DNA of 6,975 bases from Flavobacteriales bacterium UBA958 (GCA_002293045.1 DBCM01000002.1:1-6975), one strand, 5' to 3'. Shown: positions 1 through 5,899, numbered from the stretch's first letter. Numbers and translations: made by a program. Notes: generated from the sequence alone by a model not told the origin.

Positions 1-185
1 GTTTCGTGTCCTGCCATCACATTGGAGGCTGAATCCCCAACTAAAATCACATCGATCCCTGCTTCATCAATGATGCGAGCCATGGAAAAATCGTATCCCG
101 TTAACATGGAGATTTTCCGTCCGCTATTCTTCATTTCTTGCAAGGTATGCGTGGTTACCTTTTTAACTTCTTTGTGTACTGACAT
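1..185 (-). CDS. panB: 3-methyl-2-oxobutanoate hydroxymethyltransferase, N-terminal part (cut by window edge)
   Basis: PanB transfers a hydroxymethyl group from 5,10-methylenetetrahydrofolate to 3-methyl-2-oxobutanoate, giving ketopantoate, the first committed step of pantothenate and coenzyme A synthesis in the cytosol. Only the first 61 codons lie in the window, beginning at the ATG complementary to 183-185. The translation begins MSVHKEVKKVTT and carries the family hallmarks KISMLTGYDFSMARIIDEAG (residues 24-43) and DVILVGDSASNVMAGHE (45-61). The LVGDS aspartate belongs to the conserved metal-binding region of PanB. The start is supported by the usual flavobacterial N-terminus and by a promoter box 15 nt upstream. 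The gene diverges from kmo across 139 bp. I saw no disruption in the visible part; the remaining roughly three quarters of the protein is outside the window. Confidence 0.95.
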   Translation of the reverse strand, partial: MSVHKEVKKVTTHTLQEMKNSGRKISMLTGYDFSMARIIDEAGIDVILVGDSASNVMAGHE

Positions 186-200
186 GCCAAGAATTTGATT

Positions 201-228
201 CAAAAGTAAGGAAAGTGGATTAAAGCAC
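201..228 (-). promoter_or_regulatory. Candidate Bacteroidota promoter for panB
   Basis: Read on the minus strand, 208-201 is TACTTTTG, an exact match to the Bacteroidota -7 consensus TAnnTTTG. It lies 15 nt before the panB ATG. Seventeen nt further upstream (228-226) is GTG, one base off the TTG expected at -33. The predicted leader is only about 10 nt. The -7 match is seen directly; promoter activity is inferred. Confidence 0.6.
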
Positions 229-275
229 CTAAATAGGACACGAAGCAGTGTGGAAAAGATGAAATAAATCCCGAA

Positions 276-303
276 TTGAACGAGCAAAAACTAATTACTT
301 TTG
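276..303 (+). promoter_or_regulatory. Candidate Bacteroidota promoter for kmo
   Basis: TTG at 276-278 and TACTTTTG at 296-303 are separated by 17 nt, matching the Bacteroidota -33/-7 layout. The kmo ATG follows 21 nt after the -7 box, so the leader would be about 15 nt. The octamer is identical to the one proposed for the divergent panB promoter. The rest of the 186-324 gap holds no other feature that I can support. Confidence 0.7.
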
Positions 304-324
304 TTCTACCCGTAATAAACACAC

Positions 325-1695
325 ATGGAACAACAGAAAACAGCAACAATCATCGGAGCAGGTCTTGTGGGATCGCTTTGGGCCGTATACTTATCAAAAG
401 CGGGATATAAAGTCACGATTTTCGAACGTCGCTCAGACATTCGTCAAGCAGAAATCTCTGCGGGTAAATCCATCAATTTAGCGCTTTCAGTGCGTGGTTG
501 GACTGCACTAGACAAGGTTGGAGTTGGCGATGAAATTCGAAAAATTGCCATCCCAATGTACGGACGAATGATGCATGATTTGGAAGGAAACTTGACCTAT
601 CAGCAATACGGGAAAGACGGTGAAGCGATTTATTCTGTTTCACGGGGTAAAATCAATGCGACGATGATGGATATAGCTGAGAAACACGGAAAGGCGACCA
701 TTCATTATCAGCATTCATGCGATAAAGTGAACACAGAAACGGGCGAAGCATTCATCCACAACGAACTCACCGGGGAGCGCTTCACGGTGAAGGCTGATGT
801 GGTATTTGCGGCAGACGGTTCCTTCTCAAGTGTTCGATATAGCTCCTTTCAAAAACGCAATCGATTTAGTTACAGTCAGAACTACATTGCAGATGGATAT
901 CGAGAGCTCTTGTTACCCGCCAATGCAGATGGATCATACAAACTAGACAAAAATGCCTTACACATCTGGCCAAGGGGTCGCTTTATGATGATTGCCTTAG
1001 CGAATGAGGATGGTTCATTTACGTGCACCTTATTTATGCCATATGAAGATGACAAATACGCCTTTGATCGCTTAACATCCAAGGAAAAAGTAGATGAATT
1101 CTTCCAGGAGGTATTCCCGGATTTTTATGCCATGGTGCCGAATGTCGCTGACGCGTGGGAAGACCATCCCTTATCCTCGTTGTCCATAATACGTTGTAAA
1201 CCTTGGCATGCCGGTAAAGTAGCCTTAATGGGGGATGCCGCACATGGTACGGTACCTTTTTATGGGCAAGGAATGAACGCCGGATTTGAAGATTGTCGTG
1301 TGTTGTTTGAATTAATGGAAGAACACCATGAAGACTGGCCTAAGGTGTTCGAAGCCTACAGCACCGTGCGTAAACCGGATGGCGACGCGCTGCAAGATTT
1401 ATCTTTGGATAACTACTTAGTGATGCGAGATTATGTGGCAGATCCAGCATTCATTTTACGTAAAAAAATTGAAGCGAAATTTAGCGAACTGTACCCTGAG
1501 CGTTGGATGCCGTTATATTCGCAGGTCACATTCAGCAACATCCGATACAGTGAAGCCTATCAGCAAGGGCAGGTACAAAATGGCATTATGGACGAGATCA
1601 TGGCCATGGAAGGAATTGAAGAACGATGGGATTCAGAAGATGTAATGAATATGTTATTGGAAAAAAGTGCTCAATTTAATTTTAGTCATGCGTAG
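325..1695 (+). CDS. kmo: Kynurenine 3-monooxygenase (FAD-dependent)
   Basis: This flavoprotein hydroxylates L-kynurenine to 3-hydroxykynurenine using NADPH and O2, in tryptophan degradation or de novo NAD synthesis. The 456 residues are a normal length for bacterial KMO. Visible motifs are the FAD dinucleotide fold GAGLVGS (11-17) with the acidic strand end IFE (E34), the KMO signature SINLALSVRG (49-58), R81 in GRMMHD and Y95 in QQYG (probable counterparts of the Arg and Tyr that hold the kynurenine carboxylate), and the second FAD motif GDAAHGTVPFYGQGMNAGFED (303-323). The C-terminal helical region from about 370 is soluble-looking, without the membrane anchor of the eukaryotic enzyme. The start follows a good promoter. 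The end overlaps the next CDS by 8 nt, implying co-transcription. No other kynurenine-pathway gene is visible in the window. Confidence 0.95.
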   Translation: MEQQKTATIIGAGLVGSLWAVYLSKAGYKVTIFERRSDIRQAEISAGKSINLALSVRGWTALDKVGVGDEIRKIAIPMYGRMMHDLEGNLTYQQYGKDGEAIYSVSRGKINATMMDIAEKHGKATIHYQHSCDKVNTETGEAFIHNELTGERFTVKADVVFAADGSFSSVRYSSFQKRNRFSYSQNYIADGYRELLLPANADGSYKLDKNALHIWPRGRFMMIALANEDGSFTCTLFMPYEDDKYAFDRLTSKEKVDEFFQEVFPDFYAMVPNVADAWEDHPLSSLSIIRCKPWHAGKVALMGDAAHGTVPFYGQGMNAGFEDCRVLFELMEEHHEDWPKVFEAYSTVRKPDGDALQDLSLDNYLVMRDYVADPAFILRKKIEAKFSELYPERWMPLYSQVTFSNIRYSEAYQQGQVQNGIMDEIMAMEGIEERWDSEDVMNMLLEKSAQFNFSHA

Positions 1696-2587
1696 AATAT
1701 TGATGTTTTCATTCCTATTTCCTTGCGCCTTATTTGCACAAGAATATGGATTCAATAAGGGTAAAAAAGACAGTGATTACCTGATAGTACGTAACAAAGG
1801 AATAACCTTTTCTGTTGGTCCAACCTGGCAATTTACGCCCAAAACAGAGACCTATGAAATCACCGACAATGCAGGAAGCAGGGGAACAACCACCATTAAT
1901 CCATCAGGAAGACTTGGATTCTATGGAGAATTTGGAATGGTTGTTTTCCCAAAATGGAAGGCACTTATTCCAATTAAGGCCATTAAAAAATCACGCTTAT
2001 TGGATTACATGGATTTCACCTTGGGGTATCGGCAATATCGCGGAGAAGAACTCGTAACTACGGAATTCACCAATGCCCTAGGAGAAGTGACGAGTAGCTT
2101 TGAATCTACTGGTAATTATTCTAACGGATTGATTTACGGAAGATTTGATGCGCACACCTTGCTGTATTTTGGAAAAAAGAAAATCGATGTGGCTCGTAAG
2201 CACTTTATTGATCAGTCCATTGGGATAAACATTGATTACAATCTTTTGAAAGGTTCCACGACGTATGAACCCTATGCCTCTTCCTATTCACCGGAGGGTA
2301 GTGAGCTTAAATTCTACAAGCCCTTAGTGGCTCAATTTCATTATTCCATTGGGATTGGGGTGCGATTTAATAGAGCATGGATGATGATTCCAGGGGTTTC
2401 GATTCCGTTGGTCACCTTACACGAGTGGAATGGGTTTAATGCCCGAATGCCTTGGTTTCAATCTACCTATTGGCCCATTCAAGGACAAATACGCTTCATT
2501 AAGTTATTTGAGCGACAACCTAAATGCGGCGCATATGGGGATACAAAGGATATGGAGCGAAATAAAAATTACAGGGACAGAAACTAG
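1688..2587 (+). CDS. Hypothetical secreted or outer-membrane protein, possible beta-barrel
   Basis: I do not recognise this family. From the ATG at 1688 the protein is 299 residues and begins with a clear signal peptide, MRRILMFSFLFPCALFAQ, followed by EYGFNKG. An in-frame ATG at 1667 would add seven residues before the signal, so 1688 is preferred. The mature part has many short alternating stretches with aromatic ends, such as GITFSVGPTWQF, GRLGFYGEFGMVVF, FTLGYRQY and FHYSIGIGVRF. This suits an outer-membrane beta-barrel, though no barrel-family motif is certain. The tail after about residue 275 (containing CGAYGD) is short, charged and atypical of a barrel end. The CDS starts 8 nt inside the end of kmo, so it is probably translated from the kmo transcript, but nothing shows a functional link. 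It ends at TAG inside CTAG, shared with the opposing gene. Confidence 0.75.
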   Translation: MRRILMFSFLFPCALFAQEYGFNKGKKDSDYLIVRNKGITFSVGPTWQFTPKTETYEITDNAGSRGTTTINPSGRLGFYGEFGMVVFPKWKALIPIKAIKKSRLLDYMDFTLGYRQYRGEELVTTEFTNALGEVTSSFESTGNYSNGLIYGRFDAHTLLYFGKKKIDVARKHFIDQSIGINIDYNLLKGSTTYEPYASSYSPEGSELKFYKPLVAQFHYSIGIGVRFNRAWMMIPGVSIPLVTLHEWNGFNARMPWFQSTYWPIQGQIRFIKLFERQPKCGAYGDTKDMERNKNYRDRN

Positions 2588-3117
2588 GAAAACCAGTTTT
2601 TTATAAAGTACTTCGGTCCTTTTTTCTTTAAGCGTTTAATGACATCATCGCGATCACCGATGTTGCTGATTTTAAACACGTCATTAAACACGGGTTTGCC
2701 GTCGCGGTAAAAAATGAACTCCAAGGTAAGGTTTGAAATTTCATCCTTATATAAATTATAAATGGTTGCGCGGTCAAGGCCTTCTGAGAACAAGGGCGGA
2801 TTTTCGGATTTCTTAAAGCGGTTATCAAATCCTTTGACATTTACCAAACAATAGGTCGAAAATCCTTTTTCTTTAAGGGCAAGCAATGAGCTGTCGGTAG
2901 CTAAGACCTGGCTAGACCCCCCTTGCTTCACAAAATTGGTTGCTGGAATTGCCTGAATTCGCATCGCGGTAAAAATCTCGCATAAATTCACTTCCAAGGC
3001 ATAGCGGTCTTCGGGCTTTTCAAATTGACCAATCACCACACATTCTTTTAAGTTAAATGCTTGTCCCCATGAAAAGTGTAAGGAAACAAGGAACAGAGCT
3101 AGGAATAGTTGTTTCAT
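2584..3117 (-). CDS. Hypothetical small secreted protein
   Basis: I do not recognise this 177-residue protein. It opens with a typical export signal, MKQLFLALFLVSLHFSWGQA, with likely cleavage near the GQA. An upstream in-frame ATG at 3144 would put nine extra residues (MPLKFFNLE) before the signal and overlap metF, so 3117 is the better start. The mature protein looks like a compact mixed alpha/beta domain with segments such as ECVVIGQFEKPEDRYALEV, STYCLVNVKGFD, and a strand-rich LTLEFIFYRDGKPVFNDVF near the C-terminus. There is no lipobox cysteine just after the signal, so it is probably periplasmic rather than a lipoprotein. It begins 7 nt after the metF stop and is probably in its operon. 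Its stop codon shares the CTAG palindrome with the gene on the other strand. Confidence 0.75.
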   Translation of the reverse strand: MKQLFLALFLVSLHFSWGQAFNLKECVVIGQFEKPEDRYALEVNLCEIFTAMRIQAIPATNFVKQGGSSQVLATDSSLLALKEKGFSTYCLVNVKGFDNRFKKSENPPLFSEGLDRATIYNLYKDEISNLTLEFIFYRDGKPVFNDVFKISNIGDRDDVIKRLKKKGPKYFIKNWFS

Positions 3118-3124
3118 CTCGAGA

Positions 3125-4075
3125 TTAAAAAACTTCAGCGGCAATCGCCTTCACTGAAGAGGAATTAGACATGGTATAATAATGAATGCAAGCTACGCCT
3201 GCAGCTTTCAATTCCTTCGATTGTTCTATCCCCCATTCAATGCCAACGCGTTCCACATCGGCGTTCGTTTTACATTTGATCAATTCTCTAGAAAGCTCAA
3301 CGGGATAATCAATGTGAAAATACTTGGGGATAAACGAAATGTGGGTAAGGTTTTTTAAGGGTTTTAGCCCTGGAATAATCGGAACAGTAATACCCGCGTT
3401 GCGACAAGCCTCTACAAAATAGAAGAATTTTTTGTTGTCAAAGAACATTTGTGTTACAATATAGTGTGCGCCGGCTTCAACTTTTTTCTTCAAATGATAA
3501 AGATCGTCTTCCAGGTTCATTGCTTCGAAGTGCTTTTCTGGATAGCCTGCTGCACCAATACAAAAATCGGTAGGATCCATTGTGTAATCATCCATGAGGT
3601 AATGTCCTTGGTTCATTTGACCAATTTGATTAATCAACTCGTTTGCATGCTTGTGCCCTCCGGGTTCTGCAGTAAAAACGGATTCACTTTTAATTGAATC
3701 TCCGCGCAAGGCAAGTACATTATCAATTCCGAGGAACTGCAAATCAATTAGTGCATTCTCTGTTTCCTCCTGATTAAATCCACCACAAATTAAATGCGGA
3801 ACAGCATCCACATTATACCGATTCATAATTGCTGCACAAATCCCAACCGTTCCAGGACGTTTACGAACTGCAATTTTTTCTAGGAGTCCATTATCTCGTT
3901 CTTTATAAATAAACTCTTCTCGATGATAGGTAACATTTACAAACTTTGGATTGAATTCCATTAAGGGATCGATTCCATCAAACAGTGTTTGGATTCCCTT
4001 TCCCTTTAACGGAGGAAGAATCTCAAAGGAGAACAAGGTGTTCTTCGCAGCTTTAATATGTTCAGTTACTTTCAT
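3125..4075 (-). CDS. metF: 5,10-methylenetetrahydrofolate reductase
   Basis: MetF is a cytosolic FAD enzyme that reduces 5,10-methylene-THF to 5-methyl-THF, the methyl donor for methionine synthesis. From the ATG at 4075 it has 316 residues, typical of bacterial MetF. Visible hallmarks are SFEILPP with E18 (counterpart of the E. coli catalytic Glu28), FVNVTYHRE (45-53), NVLALRGD ending at D126 (counterpart of E. coli Asp120), IGAAGYPEKH (173-182) and the folate-binding TQMFFD (Q209, F212). An in-frame ATG at 4099 would add eight residues, but that codon lies upstream of the promoter box, so 4075 is chosen. The gene follows the aminotransferase by 38 nt on the same strand and precedes a small secreted protein by 7 nt. 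It may have its own promoter as well as readthrough. Confidence 0.95.
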   Translation of the reverse strand: MKVTEHIKAAKNTLFSFEILPPLKGKGIQTLFDGIDPLMEFNPKFVNVTYHREEFIYKERDNGLLEKIAVRKRPGTVGICAAIMNRYNVDAVPHLICGGFNQEETENALIDLQFLGIDNVLALRGDSIKSESVFTAEPGGHKHANELINQIGQMNQGHYLMDDYTMDPTDFCIGAAGYPEKHFEAMNLEDDLYHLKKKVEAGAHYIVTQMFFDNKKFFYFVEACRNAGITVPIIPGLKPLKNLTHISFIPKYFHIDYPVELSRELIKCKTNADVERVGIEWGIEQSKELKAAGVACIHYYTMSNSSSVKAIAAEVF

Positions 4076-4085
4076 AGTCGGGGTA

Positions 4086-4093
4086 CAAAGATA
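4086..4093 (-). promoter_or_regulatory. Candidate -7 promoter box for metF
   Basis: On the minus strand 4093-4086 reads TATCTTTG, an exact match to TAnnTTTG, 10 nt before the chosen metF ATG. No TTG was found at the expected -33 distance, which would fall in the end of the aminotransferase gene. It would give a very short leader and supports the 4075 start over 4099. Confidence 0.45.
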
Positions 4094-4113
4094 CGACAAG
4101 TTTAATGAATCCC

Positions 4114-5292
4114 TTACGCCTTGGTTTCTTCAATTGCCTGATAAATCTCATGTGCAAAATGACGGGCTTGTTCCTCGGTAATGGTTAAGGGGGGGGCCAA
4201 ACGAAAACTATATGGGTGTGAAAGAAACCAAAAGGTTAACATGTGCTTTTCCAAGCAGCGTTTTACCACACGTTCCACGCGTTCAGCTGATTCCATATCA
4301 ATCGCAAACATTAACCCAATGTTCCGAATTTCTTTAACCTCTGAATGCGCAATAAGGACATCATGAAAAATCGAGGCAATTTTTGGCAGGGTTGAATAGT
4401 CGATTTCCGTGTTGAGTACCTTGAGAAAAGCAGCTGCTGAAGCGCATATCACGGGGTGACCACCAAAGGTAGTAATATGTCCTAGGACTGGATTTTCTTT
4501 AAACACAGCCATGTACTCCGTACTGCTCACAAGCGCACCGATTGGAAGTCCTCCTCCAAGGGATTTTCCCAAGGTTAAAACATCGGGAATCACGTTAAAT
4601 TGTTCAAATGCGAAATTGGAACCGGCACGACCTAAGCCGCATTGAATTTCATCAAACACCAACAAGGCGCCAACTTCGGTGCAACGGGCTCTTAATGCTT
4701 GTAGGTAGGAGGAATCTGGGATTCGAACACCCGCGTCACCTTGAATAGTCTCTAAAATAACGCCTGCGGTGGCTGTAGTGATCTGTTCTAACTCGTGCAC
4801 TTGATTGAGTGTAATGAAGCGGATCCCTGGAACAAGTGGACGATATTTCGTTTTTTTAAGCTCATTGTAAGAGATGCTCATCGAACCATGGGTACTTCCG
4901 TGATACGATCCTTTGAATGCGATGATTTCGCTTCTTCCGGTAACACGTTTAACCAATTTCATGGCGGCTTCATTTGCTTCGGTTCCCGAATTTACTGGAT
5001 ATACCGCCTGTAGGCTTGAAGGCAATATGGATGTAAGTTTCCGCGCAAAATCCATCTGAGCATCTTGAATAAACTCGCCGTACACCATGACGTGGAGGTG
5101 ACGTTCCACCTGGTCATGAATTGCTTTTTTAATGCGTGGATGCCCATGACCCAAGGAGCTCACAGCAATCCCTGAAATTAAATCGGCATAGGCATTCCCT
5201 TGTTTGTCGTAAATGAAAATCCCTTCTGCGCGATCTACCTCAATGAGTAAGGGATAGGGAGAGGTTTGTCCGAGATTAGTTAGAAAATCCAT
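4114..5292 (-). CDS. Class III pyridoxal-phosphate aminotransferase (acetylornithine/ornithine transaminase-like, substrate unknown)
   Basis: This 392-residue cytosolic enzyme belongs to the class III (omega) transaminases. In order, it has a substrate-loop region GIAVSSLGHGHP (41-52), the cofactor phosphate-binding NSGTEANEAAMK (101-112), YHGSTHGSMS (130-139, aromatic residue stacking on PLP), ETIQGDAG (181-188), FDEIQCGLGRAG (213-224) with D214 expected to contact the pyridine nitrogen, and LGKSLGGGLPIGAL with K243 as the Schiff-base lysine. It resembles ArgD/RocD in length and motif order, but the segment after the stacking aromatic reads HGST where ArgD enzymes usually have HGRT. I therefore do not assign acetylornithine as the substrate. 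No arginine, lysine or GABA genes lie nearby. The start at 5292 gives a normal N-terminus, and no other in-frame start is plausible. Confidence 0.85.
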   Translation of the reverse strand: MDFLTNLGQTSPYPLLIEVDRAEGIFIYDKQGNAYADLISGIAVSSLGHGHPRIKKAIHDQVERHLHVMVYGEFIQDAQMDFARKLTSILPSSLQAVYPVNSGTEANEAAMKLVKRVTGRSEIIAFKGSYHGSTHGSMSISYNELKKTKYRPLVPGIRFITLNQVHELEQITTATAGVILETIQGDAGVRIPDSSYLQALRARCTEVGALLVFDEIQCGLGRAGSNFAFEQFNVIPDVLTLGKSLGGGLPIGALVSSTEYMAVFKENPVLGHITTFGGHPVICASAAAFLKVLNTEIDYSTLPKIASIFHDVLIAHSEVKEIRNIGLMFAIDMESAERVERVVKRCLEKHMLTFWFLSHPYSFRLAPPLTITEEQARHFAHEIYQAIEETKA

Positions 5293-5297
5293 GCGTA

Positions 5298-5305
5298 CAA
5301 AATTA
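5298..5305 (-). promoter_or_regulatory. Weak candidate -7 box for the aminotransferase gene
   Basis: On the minus strand 5305-5298 reads TAATTTTG, fitting TAnnTTTG, but it ends only 5 nt before the ATG. If used, the transcript would be nearly or fully leaderless. No TTG was found at the -33 distance, where the octamer array begins. An alternative is readthrough from the YitT gene. Confidence 0.3.
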
Positions 5306-5322
5306 ATGAAATATGGAGATTG

Positions 5323-5541
5323 GGACGTTAGGACTTAAAGACAAATGGACGTTTGGACATTTGGACTTAAGGATATGAAGACTTTAGGACTTAAAGACAT
5401 TGGGACTTTTGGATACTTGGACATTTGGACTTAAAGACATTAGGACTTAAGGACATCTGGATTTTAATTCTCTTAATATCCTAACGTCTTAACATCTTAA
5501 TGTCTTAGTGGACTTTAGGATTTAAGGATGCAAGTACTTGG
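5323..5541. repeat. Array 1 of degenerate 8-nt units (RGAY + tetramer), with orientation switches
   Basis: From 5323 to 5466 there are 18 consecutive 8-nt units in perfect register. Each begins with RGAY (11 GGAC, 4 AGAC, 3 GGAT) and continues with a mostly A/T-rich tetramer, most often TTAA, ATTT or similar. A degenerate unit (GGAG) may precede at 5315. After a 3-nt register shift the array continues as the reverse complement: CTCT at 5470, ATCC 5478, GTCT 5486, ATCT 5494 and GTCT 5502. It then returns to plus orientation with GGAC 5510, GGAT 5518, GGAT 5526 and a decayed GTAC 5534, still 8 nt apart. Because the period is not a multiple of three and stops are frequent, it is not coding. It occupies most of the upstream region of the aminotransferase gene. 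I know of no named family that it matches. Confidence 0.9.
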
Positions 5542-5597
5542 AAAGCGGCCCTTCGATACGTCCTTCGGTCCGCCGGGGAGGACTCAGGGACCGCTTT
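5542..5597 (+). repeat. REP-like hairpin, copy 1
   Basis: An imperfect palindrome. The outer arms AAAGCGG (5542-5548) and CCGCTTT (5591-5597) pair, continued by CCC (5549-5551) with GGG (5587-5589) past one bulged A at 5590. The core begins CCCTTCGATACGTCCTTCGG (5549-5568) and ends ACTCAGGG (5582-5589), with an inner imperfect stem between TCCT and AGGA. The CCCTTCGA...CTCAGGG pattern resembles dispersed intergenic palindromes found in many bacterial genomes. Family membership is from memory and is not checked. Confidence 0.75.
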
Positions 5598-5620
5598 AAC
5601 TCAAAAAAATATAGGTCTAG

Positions 5621-5649
5621 TGCGATACTTAAGCTTATCGAAGTGCGCA
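5621..5649 (-). repeat. REP-like hairpin, copy 2 (divergent)
   Basis: TGCG (5621-5624) pairs with CGCA (5646-5649), then ACTT (5627-5630) with AAGT (5641-5644) around a 10-nt loop, with a small internal loop between the two stems. Read on the minus strand it contains CTTCGATA (5643-5636) like the other two copies, followed by AGCTTAAG in place of the CTCAGG half. It is the most diverged of the three. Confidence 0.55.
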
Positions 5650-5673
5650 TAGAAATTTAATAATCACCGAAAC

Positions 5674-5695
5674 GCTCAATATTCAGGATTGAAGC
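5674..5695. repeat. Short stem-loop between REP-like copies
   Basis: GCTCAAT (5674-5680) pairs with ATTGA plus GC (5688-5695, one bulged A at 5693) around a 7-nt loop. It is not followed by a T-run on either strand, so it does not look like a terminator. It may be chance. The surrounding 5650-5719 holds nothing else that I can support. Confidence 0.3.
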
Positions 5696-5719
5696 CCAGC
5701 GAAATTTTTGCCACTTGCA

Positions 5720-5758
5720 CGCACCCTGAGTAGTCCGAAGGACGTATCGAAGGGTGCG
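5720..5758 (-). repeat. REP-like hairpin, copy 3
   Basis: CGCACCCT (5720-5727) pairs with AGGGTGCG (5751-5758), an 8-bp perfect stem. The loop contains a smaller stem, GTCC-GAA-GGAC (5733-5743). Read on the minus strand, 5754-5735 is CCCTTCGATACGTCCTTCGG, identical to the core start of copy 1, followed by ACTACTCAGGG. The outer arms (CGCA/TGCG) differ from copy 1 (AAAGCGG/CCGCTTT). Confidence 0.75.
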
Positions 5759-5762
5759 CAAT

Positions 5763-5898
5763 ATCTTAATGTCTTAGTGGACGTTAGGACATTTGGACTT
5801 AAAGACTTTAGGACACAAGGACTTTAGGATTTTAGGACTCTCAGACAATTGGACTTTGTATTCTCTTAACGTCTTAATGTCTTACCGTCTTAGTGTCT
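5763..5898. repeat. Array 2 of the same degenerate 8-nt units
   Basis: Two reverse-oriented units (ATCT 5763, GTCT 5771) are followed in register by ten plus-oriented units from 5779 to 5858 (7 GGAC, 2 AGAC, 1 GGAT). After a 4-nt register shift there are five reverse units: CTCT 5863, then GTCT at 5871, 5879, 5887 and 5895. The first 27 nt (5763-5789) repeat 5494-5520 of array 1 with one mismatch, and both arrays make the plus-to-minus switch at TTCTCTTAA (5468-5476, 5861-5869). The array ends one base before the YitT gene stop codon at 5900. An extra TTAAGGAC at 5908-5915 lies within the last YitT codons. Confidence 0.88.
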
Positions 5899-5899
5899 A

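Noticed and set aside
238..251. ACAC-GAAGCA-GTGT inverted repeat between panB and kmo as an operator
   Set aside because: Only 4 bp per arm, expected by chance in a gap of this size.
5598..5720. Possible small gene or gene remnant between the REP-like hairpins
   Set aside because: No open frame of useful length or recognisable peptide on either strand. Only hairpins are visible.
5323..5898. CRISPR array
   Set aside because: Units are 8 nt with degenerate cores and no unique spacers of 25-40 nt, and no cas genes are present.
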